64,000 nucleotides of DNA from Candidatus Binatota bacterium. Its GTDB lineage: Bacteria > Desulfobacterota > Binatia > UBA1149. A program made the translations under genes and the position numbers. The stretch spans positions 102,039 to 166,038 of the forward strand of contig DUBO01000050.1 in assembly GCA_012960245.1 (NCBI GenBank), read 5' to 3'. Below, in pieces: positions 16,373 through 25,618 of the stretch. The notes beneath the pieces are model-generated. The model ran no database searches. It was not told where the DNA came from and worked only from the letters and a program-made list of their open reading frames with translations. Numbering within the stretch: the first letter of the stretch is position 1; every line of letters starts with the position of its first letter.

Positions 16373-17083
16373 ATGCAGGCTGGTGTTTCGAGTGGGGGGC
16401 CCGTGGCCCGGGCGGTGGCCTGGGCGGTTCATTTATACACGGCCTCGGGCGTCGTGCTGGGTTTTCTCGCTTTGCAGGCGGCTTTTGTCGGTGACCACCG
16501 CACTTGTTTTATCATGCTTGCCGCCGCCCTGGCCGTAGATTCAACCGATGGCACCCTGGCCCGTGCCGCCAACGTGAAGCACGTGCTGCCCTGGTTCGAC
16601 GGCGCCATGCTCGACAACCTGGTCGACTATCTCAACTACGTCATCGTACCCGTGGCCGTGTTCATGCAACCGGGCATGCTGCCCGACGAGTTCAGGTTGG
16701 TGCCGCTGGCCGTGCTGGCGGCGAGCGCCTACGGGTTTTCGCGGGCCGACGCCAAGGGCGTTGTCGAACACTACTTCCTGGGCTTTCCTTCCTACTGGAA
16801 CATCATCGCGTTCTACTTCGTGGTGCTTGGCACCGGCCCGATGATGAACCTGCTGGTGTTGGTCACCGCGCTGGTGCTGGTGTTTGTGCCGCTGAGATGG
16901 CTGTACCCCAGCCGCAGCGAAATACTGCGCCGGCGCACGCTCGGCCTGGGCGCAGTGTGGGCGGCGATGGCGCTGGTGTTGGTGCTGCGCTTGCCCGAAG
17001 TGCAACCCCTGCTCGGGGCGGCGTCGTTGTTCTACCCGCTTTACTACATCGGGGCGTCGTTGGTGTATCACCGGCAGGGCTGA
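16373..17083 (+). CDS. pcs: CDP-alcohol phosphatidyltransferase, phosphatidylcholine synthase-like
   Basis: The 236-aa integral membrane enzyme has the full CDP-alcohol phosphotransferase motif DSTDGTLAR followed by G-AMLD-NLVD. The sequence around it (VKHVLPWFDGAMLDNLVDYL) and the overall length resemble bacterial phosphatidylcholine synthases, which condense CDP-diacylglycerol with choline. About eight membrane segments. ATG 16373 is preferred over the upstream in-frame ATG at 16316 because of a nearby GGAG and a more normal N-terminus. Substrate assignment is by similarity only; phosphatidylserine synthase is the main alternative. Confidence 0.75.
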   Translation: MQAGVSSGGPVARAVAWAVHLYTASGVVLGFLALQAAFVGDHRTCFIMLAAALAVDSTDGTLARAANVKHVLPWFDGAMLDNLVDYLNYVIVPVAVFMQPGMLPDEFRLVPLAVLAASAYGFSRADAKGVVEHYFLGFPSYWNIIAFYFVVLGTGPMMNLLVLVTALVLVFVPLRWLYPSRSEILRRRTLGLGAVWAAMALVLVLRLPEVQPLLGAASLFYPLYYIGASLVYHRQG

Positions 17084-17121
17084 AGCCCGGGCGGCCTGCT
17101 CAATAGCTGCGCTGCAGGTTT

Positions 17122-17913
17122 TCAGCCGTCGCTTTTTTCGCCCGCCGCTTCTTCGACCTGCAGCGTTTGCAGGCTCGGCGTCTGTGGTTGCTCCATTCTC
17201 TCAAACGCTCGTGCGTGCAAAGTGTGAAGCGCTTGCTCAACTTCGACCCTGAGCAGTTCGGCGGCATTGTCTTTGTTGCCCGCGGTGAATGGTCCGAGAG
17301 TCTCCAGGCTCACCCTGCTGAAGGGCAGCGGCAGGGCAAAGCGGTCCCAGCCCGGCGCGTACCAGCAGCGCCGGCTGCTGCCACACACTGCGTAGACCGG
17401 TAGACCGGTGCGCGCAGCCACCACTGCAAAACCCACCTTGCAGGCCCCGGCCGGCCCCTGCGAGCCATCGGGGGTGATGTAGGTGCAGGCGCCGGTGTCG
17501 CGGGTTTCTGCGACGGCTTCGAGCAGGTAATCAACAGCCGGACGTCGGCGACTGGCGCGACTGCTCGAGCCACCTCTCAGCGCGCGGTAGCCATAAAGAC
17601 GACAGAGCCCGGCTATGACATCGCCGATGTCGCCTATGCTCACCAGCGTGTGCATGCGCGAGCCGGCGAAGAAGAATGCCAGGTAGAGTAAGCCCTGGTG
17701 CAGGCTCACCACGATGCAATCCTTGCCAGCGGCGGCATCGGCCAGTGCCCGGCGGCCGGCCTTGTCTATGCTCACGCCGCTGGTCAGGCGCACAAAGGCC
17801 AGCCAGCCCCTGAGTAGCCACGGCACCACGCGCGCGGCCGCGGCGACGCCGGCTTTTTTGAGACGCCGGGCCGGGCGCAGCTTAGCGGTTGCAGCATGGT
17901 CACGTTGGGTCAT
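17122..17913 (-). CDS. DUF374-type lysophospholipid/lipid A acyltransferase-like protein
   Basis: This 263-aa protein shows the DUF374 pattern: HQGLLYLAFF (in place of the usual HGRLLL), a GYRALRGGSSSR block, ITPDGSQGPAG (the TPDGPRGP motif) and WDRFALPLPFSRV near the C-terminus. Members are acyltransferases related to LpxL/PlsC that act at the inner membrane. The N-terminus is basic with one hydrophobic stretch. It is convergent with the phosphatidylcholine-synthase-like gene, so a role in envelope lipid synthesis is plausible. Confidence 0.8.
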   Translation of the reverse strand: MTQRDHAATAKLRPARRLKKAGVAAAARVVPWLLRGWLAFVRLTSGVSIDKAGRRALADAAAGKDCIVVSLHQGLLYLAFFFAGSRMHTLVSIGDIGDVIAGLCRLYGYRALRGGSSSRASRRRPAVDYLLEAVAETRDTGACTYITPDGSQGPAGACKVGFAVVAARTGLPVYAVCGSSRRCWYAPGWDRFALPLPFSRVSLETLGPFTAGNKDNAAELLRVEVEQALHTLHARAFERMEQPQTPSLQTLQVEEAAGEKSDG

Positions 17914-18033
17914 GACGACTGACTGCCCAGCGCTCGGGGCATTGTCAAAGCAGCAGACTGTCGATGCTGAGCAAGCTCGTCGCTATCTGCCGTTTCTTGA
18001 CGCAGTCAAGGCAGGCCGTCAGGTTACGCGGCT

Positions 18034-18816
18034 ATGAACAGACTTGATGAAAAGACGGCGATCATAACCGGTGGCGCATCGGGCATAGGGCTGGCAACGG
18101 CGCGGGCGTTTACCGAGGCGGGTGCGACGGTGGTGCTGGCCGACGTGCAGGACGGTTCGGAAGTGGCCGCCGAACTGGGCGCGACTTTCATGCGTTGTGA
18201 TGTCACCGACCCCGAGCAGGTGCAGGCGCTGGTAGACTCAGTGGTAAGCGCGCGGGGCCGCCTCGATCTCTACTTCAATAATGCCGGCGTCGAGATCAAC
18301 GGTCCGTTGATCGACACCGACCCCGCTGAGCATCGCCGCCTCATGGACGTAAACGTCAACGGCGTGTTTTATGGATTGCGTTCGGCCGTGAGCGCCATGC
18401 TCAAGAACCCCGGCCCGGTGCGTGGAGCTATCGTCAACACTGCCTCGGTGGCCGGACTCGTGGGCGTGCCCGGCATGATCAGCTACAACGCGAGCAAGGG
18501 AGCGGTGGTACTCATGACGCGTGAGGCGGCGGTGGAGTACGCAGCCGAAGGCATCAGGGTCAACGCAGTCTGCCCGGGCGTCATACGAACCCCGATGGCA
18601 GACACGGCGATGGCCGTGCTCGGTGGAGACGGTGAGCTGCTCGAGGAAATAGGCAGGCGTAGCCACCCGCTGGGTCGCGTGGGCGAGCCCGAAGAAGTGG
18701 CTTCCGTTGTGAGATTTCTATGCAGCGACGACGCGTCGTTCGTGACCGGCGTCGCCCTGCCTGTGGATGGCGGCATGACGGCCGGCGTTATCTCGCCCGG
18801 CCCGCCACCCGAGTAG
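18034..18816 (+). CDS. Short-chain dehydrogenase/reductase
   Basis: The 260-aa classical SDR has TGGASGIG (residues about 12-19), acidic Asp in VLADVQD suggesting NAD(H), NNAGVEI, catalytic Ser (NTASVAG), YNASKGAV and VDGGMTAG at the end. The substrate is unknown; the sequence resembles glucose-dehydrogenase or cyclopentanol-dehydrogenase-like SDRs. It is monocistronic between the divergent DUF374 gene and convergent clpB. Confidence 0.9.
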   Translation: MNRLDEKTAIITGGASGIGLATARAFTEAGATVVLADVQDGSEVAAELGATFMRCDVTDPEQVQALVDSVVSARGRLDLYFNNAGVEINGPLIDTDPAEHRRLMDVNVNGVFYGLRSAVSAMLKNPGPVRGAIVNTASVAGLVGVPGMISYNASKGAVVLMTREAAVEYAAEGIRVNAVCPGVIRTPMADTAMAVLGGDGELLEEIGRRSHPLGRVGEPEEVASVVRFLCSDDASFVTGVALPVDGGMTAGVISPGPPPE

Positions 18817-18855
18817 GGCCGCCTTTCTCGGAGCCGTAGTTGTCTACCGGCCGTT

Positions 18856-21486
18856 TCAGGCGGCTTCTGCCACTGCTGCGCCGGTGAACGTAAGGCTGTC
18901 GCTCGAGGCGTCCACCAGTACGCGGCTGCCCGCCGGGAACTCGCCCACAACCAGGCGCCGAGCCAGCGGTGTTTCGACTTCTCGCCTGATGGCACGCTTG
19001 AGCGGACGCGCGCCGTAGGCCGGCTCGTAGCCCGACCGTGCCAGGTGGTCGAGCGCCGCTTCGGTCAGCACCAGTTCGATCTCGCGTGCGGCCAGGCGTT
19101 CCGCCAGCTCCCGGGTCTGCAGCTCGACTATCTCCCTGATCTGTTCGCGCTCGAGCGCGTGGAAGATCACGACCTCGTCGAGGCGGTTGAGAAACTCGGG
19201 CCTGAACTCCTGCTTGAGTAGCTCGAGCACGGCCTGTTTCATCTGCTCCCACGACCTCCCCTGCTCTTCGAGCGAAACGATCTCGCTGCTGCCCAGGTTC
19301 GAGGTCATCAGTATGACCGTATTTGAAAAGTCTACCGTGCGACCCTGGCTGTCGGTCAGGCGCCCGTCGTCGAGCACCTGCAGCAAGGTGTTGAAGACGT
19401 CGCGATGGGCCTTCTCGATTTCGTCGAGCAGGATGACGGCGTAGGGCCTGCGGCGCACGGCCTCGGTGAGTTGGCCGCCCTCTTCGTGACCCACGTAGCC
19501 GGGGGGCGCCCCGACCAGCCGCGACACGCTGTGTTTTTCCATGTACTCGGACATGTCGAGCCGAATCATCGCGTGCTCGTCATTGAACAGCTCTGCCGCC
19601 AGGGCCCGCGCCAGCTCTGTTTTGCCCACGCCCGTTGGTCCGAGGAAGAGGAACGAGCCGTCGGGGCGGCCAGCTTCGGACAGGCCCGAGCGCGCGCGCA
19701 CGACCGCGTCGGCCACTGCCTGCACGGCCTCGTCCTGGCCTATCACACGCTCGTGCAGGCGCTCGGCCAGGTGCACCAGCTTGTCGGCCTCGCCCTCGAG
19801 CAGGCTCGTGACTGGTATGCCGGTCCACCTCGCCACCACCGCGGCGATGTCGTCCTCGGTGACTTCTTCGCGCAGCATGGCGTGACCGTCGTCGGCCTGG
19901 GCGTCGGCCTGTTCGAGTTCACGTTCGAGCTCGGCCAGGCGGCCGTACTTGAGTTCGGCAGCGCGGTTGAGGTCGTAGGCCCGCTCGGCCTGCTCGACTT
20001 CGACGCGTAGAGAGTCGATCTGTTGCTTGAGCCCGCGCAGTTTCTGCACCTCGGCGCGCTCGACGTCCCACAGCGCTTTCTTTTCTTCGTAGTTGGCGCG
20101 CAGGCCGGCGAGTTCCTGCTTGAGCTTCTTTAGCCGCTCGCGCGAGGCCTTGTCTTTTTCGGCCTTGAGCCCTTCGCGCTCTATCTCGAGCTGCATTATG
20201 CGGCGGGACTGCTCGTCGAGATCGGCGGGCATGGAGTCCATCTGCGTGCGCAGGCGCGCGGCCGCCTCGTCGACCAGGTCTATGGCCTTGTCGGGCAGGA
20301 AGCGGTCGGCGATGTATCGGTCCGACAGCACGGCAGACTTCACCAGTGCCGCGTCGCGTATACGCACGCCGTGGTGAATCTCGTAGCGCTCCTTGAGCCC
20401 GCGCAGTATCGACACGGTGTCGGTCACGCTGGGTTGATCGACCTTGACGGGCTGAAAACGGCGTTCCAGGGCCGCGTCTTTTTCGACGTACTTGCGGTAC
20501 TCGGTGAGCGTGGTCGCGCCTATGCAGTGCAGCTCGCCGCGGGCCAGGGCGGGCTTGAGGAGGTTGCCCGCGTCCATCGAGCCCTCGGCCGCGCCCGCGC
20601 CGACCACGGTGTGCAGCTCGTCTATGAACAGCACGACCTGGCCGTCTGACTCCTGCACGGCCGTGAGCACGACCTTGAGCCGTTCTTCGAACTCGCCGCG
20701 GTACTTTGCGCCCGCCACCAGCGCGCCCATGTCGAGCGACACCACGCGGCGGTCCTTCAGGCTCTCGGGCACGTCGCCGGCAACGATGCGGCGGGCCAGG
20801 CCCTCCACGATCGCGGTCTTGCCCACGCCGGGCTCGCCTATGAGCACGGGGTTGTTCTTGGTGCGTCGCGATAGGACTTCTATCGTTCGGCGTATTTCTT
20901 CGTCGCGGCCGATGACGGGATCGAGCTTACCGGCCTCGGCGTCACTCGTCAGGTCGCGCCCGTACTGCTCGAGCGGAGATTTGCCGTCGGGCTGTTCGGT
21001 ATCCAGGTGGCTGTTTCTGCCAGTCGCTCGCAGCCCGGCCAGCGCCTGCTCGAGAACTTCGACTGTAAGGCCGGTCTCCCCCAGCGCCCGGCCGGCCTCG
21101 CCCTTGTCGGCGAGCAGGCCTTCTACGAGGTGTTCGACGCCGAGGTGTTCGACGGCCGAGTGTTCTACGGCGGAGTGGGAGTCATTGCGTCGTTTCGTGG
21201 CGCGTTCGGCCGTTCGCATTACGCGGGCAAAACGGGTTCCGGCACGTAGCTCCTGTTCGGGGGAGGCGTTGCCGGGCAGGGCCTCGAGCGAGCGCGTTAC
21301 GCTGGTTGATAAAGCGGCCGGCTCTCGGCCTACGCCGCGTAGCAGGGTGCTGAGCAGACCGCCTTCCTGCCCGAGTAAGGCCGCCAGGAGGTGCTCAGGC
21401 TCAAGGGTTTCGTTGTGGTTGTCCAGCGCCAGTCCCTGCGCTTCGGCTATTGCCAGCCGGGCTTTTTCTGTCATTTGTTTGTCCAT
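18856..21486 (-). CDS. clpB: Disaggregase ClpB
   Basis: This AAA+ chaperone (876 aa) rescues aggregated proteins with DnaK. Domains in order: N-terminal Clp-N repeat domain (about 1-150), AAA1 with Walker A GEPGVGKT and Walker B VVLFIDE, the long coiled-coil M domain (about 400-530), and AAA2 with GPTGVGKT and [10 protein letters not shown]. The M domain separates it from ClpA/ClpC. The ATG at 21486 (MDKQMTEK) is chosen; ATG 21474 is an alternative. The Clp-N linker carries a short tandem repeat ([15 protein letters not shown]). No CIRCE element or clear sigma32 site was seen upstream. Confidence 0.96.
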   Translation of the reverse strand: MDKQMTEKARLAIAEAQGLALDNHNETLEPEHLLAALLGQEGGLLSTLLRGVGREPAALSTSVTRSLEALPGNASPEQELRAGTRFARVMRTAERATKRRNDSHSAVEHSAVEHLGVEHLVEGLLADKGEAGRALGETGLTVEVLEQALAGLRATGRNSHLDTEQPDGKSPLEQYGRDLTSDAEAGKLDPVIGRDEEIRRTIEVLSRRTKNNPVLIGEPGVGKTAIVEGLARRIVAGDVPESLKDRRVVSLDMGALVAGAKYRGEFEERLKVVLTAVQESDGQVVLFIDELHTVVGAGAAEGSMDAGNLLKPALARGELHCIGATTLTEYRKYVEKDAALERRFQPVKVDQPSVTDTVSILRGLKERYEIHHGVRIRDAALVKSAVLSDRYIADRFLPDKAIDLVDEAAARLRTQMDSMPADLDEQSRRIMQLEIEREGLKAEKDKASRERLKKLKQELAGLRANYEEKKALWDVERAEVQKLRGLKQQIDSLRVEVEQAERAYDLNRAAELKYGRLAELERELEQADAQADDGHAMLREEVTEDDIAAVVARWTGIPVTSLLEGEADKLVHLAERLHERVIGQDEAVQAVADAVVRARSGLSEAGRPDGSFLFLGPTGVGKTELARALAAELFNDEHAMIRLDMSEYMEKHSVSRLVGAPPGYVGHEEGGQLTEAVRRRPYAVILLDEIEKAHRDVFNTLLQVLDDGRLTDSQGRTVDFSNTVILMTSNLGSSEIVSLEEQGRSWEQMKQAVLELLKQEFRPEFLNRLDEVVIFHALEREQIREIVELQTRELAERLAAREIELVLTEAALDHLARSGYEPAYGARPLKRAIRREVETPLARRLVVGEFPAGSRVLVDASSDSLTFTGAAVAEAA

Positions 21487-21614
21487 CTCTTCTCTCTCGT
21501 ACCGGCCACGCCAGGTGCGCGCGAGAGCCTTACGGCCCGGCGCAGTGAGCCGGTCTGTAGACAGAAGATAAGCACGAAACGGCCGCGGGCAAGGTCGCCG
21601 GAGAGCTTGGCGTT

Positions 21615-22265
21615 TCAGGCGGACTGGGTTTCGGCGGTGAGGGGACGGTGGAATCCCCTGAGCATGAGCGCGGCGAAGCAGCCGAAGGAAAAGCCGCCCA
21701 GGTGGGCCCACCAGGCCGTTGCCAGGTCTGCCGAGAACACGCCCAGCACCTGCGTGGCCAACCAGGCCACGATGAAGACCATGGCTGGTATCCACACCCG
21801 GATGAGCACGAAGGTGAACTGCACGCGCGCCAGCGGAAAGTAAACCAGGTAGGCACCCAGCACGGCGCTCACGGCTCCCGACGCGCCCACCATGGGCACG
21901 CTGGAGTAGGGGTCGGCCAGCACGTGCATGATGCCGGCTGACAGCGCGCCCGACAGGTACAGCAGCACGAACAAGAAGCTTCCCAGCCGTTGCTCCACGC
22001 GGTGGCCGAACACGAAAAGGTAGAGCTGGTTGCTTGCCAGGTGAAAGAATCCGCCGTGCAGAAAGGCTGCGGTGATGGTGCTCAACAGCACAGCGGGAGA
22101 CGCCGAGGCTTCCAGGCGATAGGGAAACATTGCCCAGGTGGCGAGCAGCTCTTCGGGCTTGGAGGAAACGACAAGAAAATAAAAAGCCGTGCAGTTACCA
22201 GCTATGAGCAGCCAGGTGGCGGGCGCAAATCGGTAAGGTCCCAGCGTGTCGCGTATGGGGTACAT
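21615..22265 (-). CDS. Rhomboid-family intramembrane serine protease
   Basis: The 216-aa, six-helix membrane protein has the rhomboid catalytic dyad: Ser129 in GASGAVSAVLG and His188 in WWAHLGGFSFG. The HxxxN motif (HLASN, residues 75-79) that helps form the oxyanion hole is present. ATG 22265 gives a normal short cytoplasmic N-terminus and matches the bacterial rhomboid length. Substrates unknown. Confidence 0.93.
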   Translation of the reverse strand: MYPIRDTLGPYRFAPATWLLIAGNCTAFYFLVVSSKPEELLATWAMFPYRLEASASPAVLLSTITAAFLHGGFFHLASNQLYLFVFGHRVEQRLGSFLFVLLYLSGALSAGIMHVLADPYSSVPMVGASGAVSAVLGAYLVYFPLARVQFTFVLIRVWIPAMVFIVAWLATQVLGVFSADLATAWWAHLGGFSFGCFAALMLRGFHRPLTAETQSA

Positions 22266-22440
22266 GGCTTCACTGTGGGCCACGCTGCAGGCGAGGCCCA
22301 GTCTAAAAGAATAAGCCCCGTGGGGGCGCTCCACAATGGGCTTGGCCGTTTTCGTTACACGGCGGGGGGTAATGGCGCCGCCGTGGGCTGGAACCGTAGG
22401 CCCAGCCTGCCTACAATGCGCCGCTGGAAGTACGCCCGCG

Positions 22441-22686
22441 TTGAAAAGAAAAGCACTGAGATGGTTTCGCCTGACGGCGGGCAGCGCCCTGCTGCTGTTG
22501 GGATTCGTGGGTGGGTTTATTCCCGTGCTGCAGGGCTGGGTGTTCGTGCTGGCGGGTCTTGGGCTCATGGCCCCGGAGAGTCGGCGGGCCCGGCGGGCGC
22601 TGGACTGGGCCCGGGCACGTGTTAAGCGAGACAAGGCCGATGTTTCATCGACGGCCGCGAGCAGGGAGAAGACGACGGATGAGTAG
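22441..22686 (+). CDS. Small two-helix membrane protein (PGPGW/DUF454-like)
   Basis: From the TTG at 22441 (GGAAG ten bases upstream) the 81-aa product has a basic N-terminus, two closely spaced membrane helices with the Gly/Pro turn LLLLGFVGGFIPVLQGW and LGLMAPESRRARRA, and a charged tail. This layout resembles the PGPGW and DUF454 groups of small inner-membrane proteins. An in-frame ATG at 22336 would add 35 residues that look non-native. It overlaps the next gene by 8 bp. Confidence 0.6.
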   Translation: MKRKALRWFRLTAGSALLLLGFVGGFIPVLQGWVFVLAGLGLMAPESRRARRALDWARARVKRDKADVSSTAASREKTTDE

Positions 22687-22993
22687 CAAGGACAAGTTTG
22701 GCGACAAGCTCAAGGACAAGGAAAAAGCCGAAGAGGACAGGTACTTCGCGCAAAAGGACCGCGAACGGCTCGACGCCATACGCGAGGCCGACCAGCCGCC
22801 GGCTCCAAAGGGACTGTGCCCGCGCTGCGGGGTGGCACTGGCCGAGCGCGACCACAGCGGCGTTGCCATTGACGAGTGCGCCGATTGCGGCGGCATCTGG
22901 CTGGACAAGGGCGAGCTCGAGTCTATCGAGGAGCGCGACGGCGAGGGCTGGATGAGCCGCTGGGTGCGCAGCCTGCTCGAAGGCCGCGGCTGA
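22679..22993 (+). CDS. Zinc-ribbon (zf-TFIIB) protein
   Basis: The 104-aa protein has a Lys/Asp-rich N-terminus (MSSKDKFGDKLKDKEKAEED) followed by a TFIIB-type zinc ribbon: CPRCG at about residue 43 and CADCGGIWLDKGELESI at about residue 66, the typical family form. Molecular role unknown for the family. The start overlaps the previous gene by 8 bp (ATGAGTAG), suggesting translational coupling. Confidence 0.85.
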   Translation: MSSKDKFGDKLKDKEKAEEDRYFAQKDRERLDAIREADQPPAPKGLCPRCGVALAERDHSGVAIDECADCGGIWLDKGELESIEERDGEGWMSRWVRSLLEGRG

Positions 22994-23010
22994 AGCAGCC
23001 AACCCACACC

Positions 23011-23607
23011 GTGTTTACCGGCATCATCGAAGACCTGGCCAGCGTGGCCTCAGTATCGCCGCTGGAGCAGGGCTGCCGACTGGAGATAACTACCGCGCTG
23101 CCCACTGCTGAGCTGGTTATGGGCGAGAGCATCACCCTGAACGGAGCCTGCATGACGGTGGTGGTCATTGGCGACACCGGCTTCAGTGTAGACGTTTCAT
23201 CGGAGTCGCTCAGGTGTACGACGCTTGGTGACCTGGGCGAGGGTGCGCCGGTTAACCTCGAGCGCTCGCTGCGCATGGGTGATCGCCTGGGTGGCCATGT
23301 CGTGACCGGTCACGTCGACGGTGTTGGCCGCGTGCGCACCGTGCGCGAAGAAGGCGAATCGTCGGTGTACACCTTCGAGACTTCCCCCGAACTGCTGGTA
23401 CGGCTGGTCGAGAAAGGCTCGGTGGCTGTCGACGGTGTGAGCCTGACCTGCTACGCGCTCACCGACGACAGCTTCGACGTGGCGCTCATTCCCCACACGA
23501 TGACCGTCACCACGCTGGGGCAGCGGGCAGCGGGCGACGCCGTTAACCTCGAGCTCGACGTGCTGGGCAAGTACGTGGAGAGGTTGCTCGAGGGGCGGGT
23601 TGGCTGA
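23011..23607 (+). CDS. ribE: Riboflavin synthase alpha chain
   Basis: Catalyses dismutation of two 6,7-dimethyl-8-ribityllumazines into riboflavin and a pyrimidine. The 198-aa protein shows two tandem lumazine-binding barrels: the N-terminal FTGIIEDLA, then GESITLNGACMTV with GGHVVTGHVDGVG, and the second repeat with GSVAVDGVSLT. Starts with GTG at 23011, immediately ahead of the conserved FTGII; there is no strong Shine-Dalgarno. The other riboflavin genes are not adjacent; ribBA lies at 41859. No FMN riboswitch was recognised upstream. Confidence 0.94.
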   Translation: MFTGIIEDLASVASVSPLEQGCRLEITTALPTAELVMGESITLNGACMTVVVIGDTGFSVDVSSESLRCTTLGDLGEGAPVNLERSLRMGDRLGGHVVTGHVDGVGRVRTVREEGESSVYTFETSPELLVRLVEKGSVAVDGVSLTCYALTDDSFDVALIPHTMTVTTLGQRAAGDAVNLELDVLGKYVERLLEGRVG

Positions 23608-23701
23608 CCCTCCAGTAACGTAGCCCGCCGCGAAGAAATCGTGCCTGCAGGTAAAAACTCCTGGCCCGCCCTTCCTCCAAGTACTCGGGCCGCGGCAAGG
23701 G

Positions 23702-23811
23702 CGTATCACTCCAGGCCGGCCAGGAAGGGCACCATGGCCTTTACCGGGTCTACCTGTGAGTCGAGCTGTTTGCCCAGGCCGCTGAGCAGACCCATCACGC
23801 GCAGCACCAGC
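23702..23811 (-). repeat. Direct repeat copy A: duplicated 3' end of the ubiB-family gene (truncated pseudogene fragment)
   Basis: These 110 bp match 26920-27029 with a single mismatch (23719 G versus 26937 A). Read leftward they encode the last about 34 residues of the UbiB-family protein up to its stop codon (23706-23708), with one Ala-for-Val change. The rest of the gene is absent. Weaker similarity continues on both sides: about 25-30 gapped bases inward (GRVVKSRLVLR versus GNPIVKAGSDLLLVLR in translation), and about 60 bases beyond the stop towards ribE. The copy closes the three-gene cassette on the side opposite the intact gene. Apart from it, 23608-23875 shows no gene. Confidence 0.92.
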
Positions 23812-23875
23812 CGCGACTTCACAACACGCCCCTCGGTGGAACCTGGCTCGGGATACAGCCGCCCGCTTTGTTTTC

Positions 23876-24844
23876 CTATCCGTGTGCGTCGGGGCTCCGG
23901 ACCCACTGCCGCAGTAACCATCTGGGATGATCGGGATCTTCCGTGTAGGCGTCCCGGTCGTGGGCGACGACGCGATTTGCTATCCAGAGCATGTCGCCAG
24001 CGGAGAGGTCAAGGCGGAACATGTGCTCCTCGCGGGAGAGTTCTTCGTCCAGGGAGTCCATTGCCTTCCTCTCTTCTTCCAGGATAGGCACGCCGGTAAT
24101 GCGGTGACCGGTTTCGATCCAGTAGCGCATGTAACGCAGGGTCAGTCCCTCTTCGTGTTGAAAGATCGGGAACCGGTTGTCGGCGATGCTGGCGGGGGCT
24201 CGGTCGGCTCCAGGAGTTACGATGTCGCGAATGAAGTCCCGGTAGAGAACCTCCAGGGCGCTTGGGTTGAGACGGCGCAAGGCCTCGTGGGCCTGGGTTG
24301 CGCTGGCGATCCTCGACCCGCCGCCGCTTCGAGCCGGCCTCTGGCAGAGCAGTCCGACATAGTCCGGGACGTTGCCCAGACGGGAACTGTCGGTGTGCAT
24401 CCCGGTGGATTCGCGCGTCTGCGATACCGGGATCGCGGTTTTCTTGTAGCTCTCGCCCTGATCGACCACGTCGTATAGCGGCCCGTAGGTCTCGATGACT
24501 TCTCCCATGGCCGCACCGAGGGCGAGGTACAGTAGCGAGGCGGTAGTCGGATCTCCTTCCACGGGAATTCCCGTTACCCAGGCAACCCCTGAGCGGGTGT
24601 CCAGTTGCTCGCGGATCGCGACGGCCAGGGCGGTTGTTTCGGGAAGATCGATGACCCCGTGTCGGTAGCTCGCGATGGCATCGTGTTGCTCGGCTGCCCA
24701 TTCGGCCAGTCTTGTGCGCTCGCGAAGCAGCGATCCCGGAGCGCCGAGTTTCCAGCCGGAATCGCGAAGCAGGGTATCCACGTCAAAGCGGCGTTCGTCG
24801 AGCGGCTCGGGTGCTACCGGGTAGCTCTTTCTATCGACCCGCAC
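23876..24844 (-). CDS. TauD/TfdA-like Fe(II)/2-oxoglutarate-dependent dioxygenase
   Basis: The 322-aa enzyme has the iron facial triad: His150 and Asp152 in MHTDSSRLG, and distal His295 in ANRVVAHDRDAY. Arg308 or Arg312 in HPRWLLRQWV would bind 2-oxoglutarate. The Asp is present, so it should hydroxylate or otherwise oxidise rather than halogenate. The end pattern (NR..H.RDA....D.PRxLLRxW) is that of the PF02668-like group found in many natural-product and amino-acid hydroxylases. It is the last of three co-directional genes, 3 bp after the methyltransferase. Substrate unknown. Confidence 0.88.
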   Translation of the reverse strand: MRVDRKSYPVAPEPLDERRFDVDTLLRDSGWKLGAPGSLLRERTRLAEWAAEQHDAIASYRHGVIDLPETTALAVAIREQLDTRSGVAWVTGIPVEGDPTTASLLYLALGAAMGEVIETYGPLYDVVDQGESYKKTAIPVSQTRESTGMHTDSSRLGNVPDYVGLLCQRPARSGGGSRIASATQAHEALRRLNPSALEVLYRDFIRDIVTPGADRAPASIADNRFPIFQHEEGLTLRYMRYWIETGHRITGVPILEEERKAMDSLDEELSREEHMFRLDLSAGDMLWIANRVVAHDRDAYTEDPDHPRWLLRQWVRSPDAHG

Positions 24845-24847
24845 CGG

Positions 24848-25618
24848 CTACTCCTGTTTCTCGACCGAAAAAAGCAGGTGGAGCGGCTGGTCGAGAAGGG
24901 GCTCGAAGAAGTCGCGATCCAGGTTGACGTGTTCCGGCTGAACCCTCAGTTCCATGACTTTCGGCATGCCGGTCCACCCGGCATTCCCAAGCGCTTCGAA
25001 GTAGACCTCCAGCGGCTTGTGTACGCAACGCACTGGAACAGCCACTCCATCCCTCCGCCAGATCGACCCTTCGAGGGTCTTATCCCTTGCACTGAAGTAG
25101 CCGGTGCCGTCCCGACGAAAGAAGAACGGGGGCTCCTCGCCGCGCATGAACGGCAGGCTCGGATGGGGAACGGTGAACACGAAACGACCACCGGGCGCGA
25201 GCCAGGAGCGAACGCTGCGGATCACCTCGGTCATTACGTCGCTTGTCACGTAGTTGAAGAGAAAAACGGCGGCGATGCGGTCAAAGGCCGCTTCGGAGAG
25301 ATCCTGCAGATCCGCAGCATCTCCCTGTCGATATTCGATGCCCTGCGGATTCCTCTTCTCTTCGGCGCGAGCCTCATCGATCATTCCTTCGGACAGATCG
25401 ATTCCGAGAACAGACGCGGCACCCGCCGCCTTGATCTGCCGTGCAACGAAGCCTTCACCGCACCCCAGGTCGAGAACGCGTTGATCCGAGAGTGGCTCAA
25501 GTTGCTCCAGCACGTATGGGCGCGCCGTGAAGTCACTGAGCAACAACTTCTCGTTGCGCGCCCATTTGGGCGAAGCGCTGTCGTAGATTTCCCGCGTGGA
25601 GCGGGGACCGTCAGTCAT
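24848..25618 (-). CDS. Class I SAM-dependent methyltransferase
   Basis: The 256-aa protein has the Rossmann SAM motif VLDLGCGEGFVARQI (residues about 48-62), an acidic end of strand two (VLGIDLSEGMI), and motif GRFVFTVPHPS. It is of the small-molecule methyltransferase type (Methyltransf_11/25). The C-terminal region with HPSLPFMRGEEPPFFF and RRDGVAVPVRCVHKPLEVYF probably builds the acceptor pocket. Its start overlaps the diiron enzyme gene by 8 bp and the dioxygenase begins 3 bp after its stop, so the three act together. Acceptor unknown. Confidence 0.88.
   Translation of the reverse strand: MTDGPRSTREIYDSASPKWARNEKLLLSDFTARPYVLEQLEPLSDQRVLDLGCGEGFVARQIKAAGAASVLGIDLSEGMIDEARAEEKRNPQGIEYRQGDAADLQDLSEAAFDRIAAVFLFNYVTSDVMTEVIRSVRSWLAPGGRFVFTVPHPSLPFMRGEEPPFFFRRDGTGYFSARDKTLEGSIWRRDGVAVPVRCVHKPLEVYFEALGNAGWTGMPKVMELRVQPEHVNLDRDFFEPLLDQPLHLLFSVEKQE

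Noticed and set aside
21487-21614. CIRCE or sigma32 heat-shock promoter before clpB
   Set aside because: No TTAGCACTC-N9-GAGTGCTAA palindrome and no convincing CTTGAAA/CCCCAT pair.
23197-23709. Reverse frame starting near repeat copy A and running through ribE
   Set aside because: Its N-terminal similarity to the frame beyond repeat copy B comes from the duplicated DNA flank, not from a gene; the remainder is antisense to ribE.
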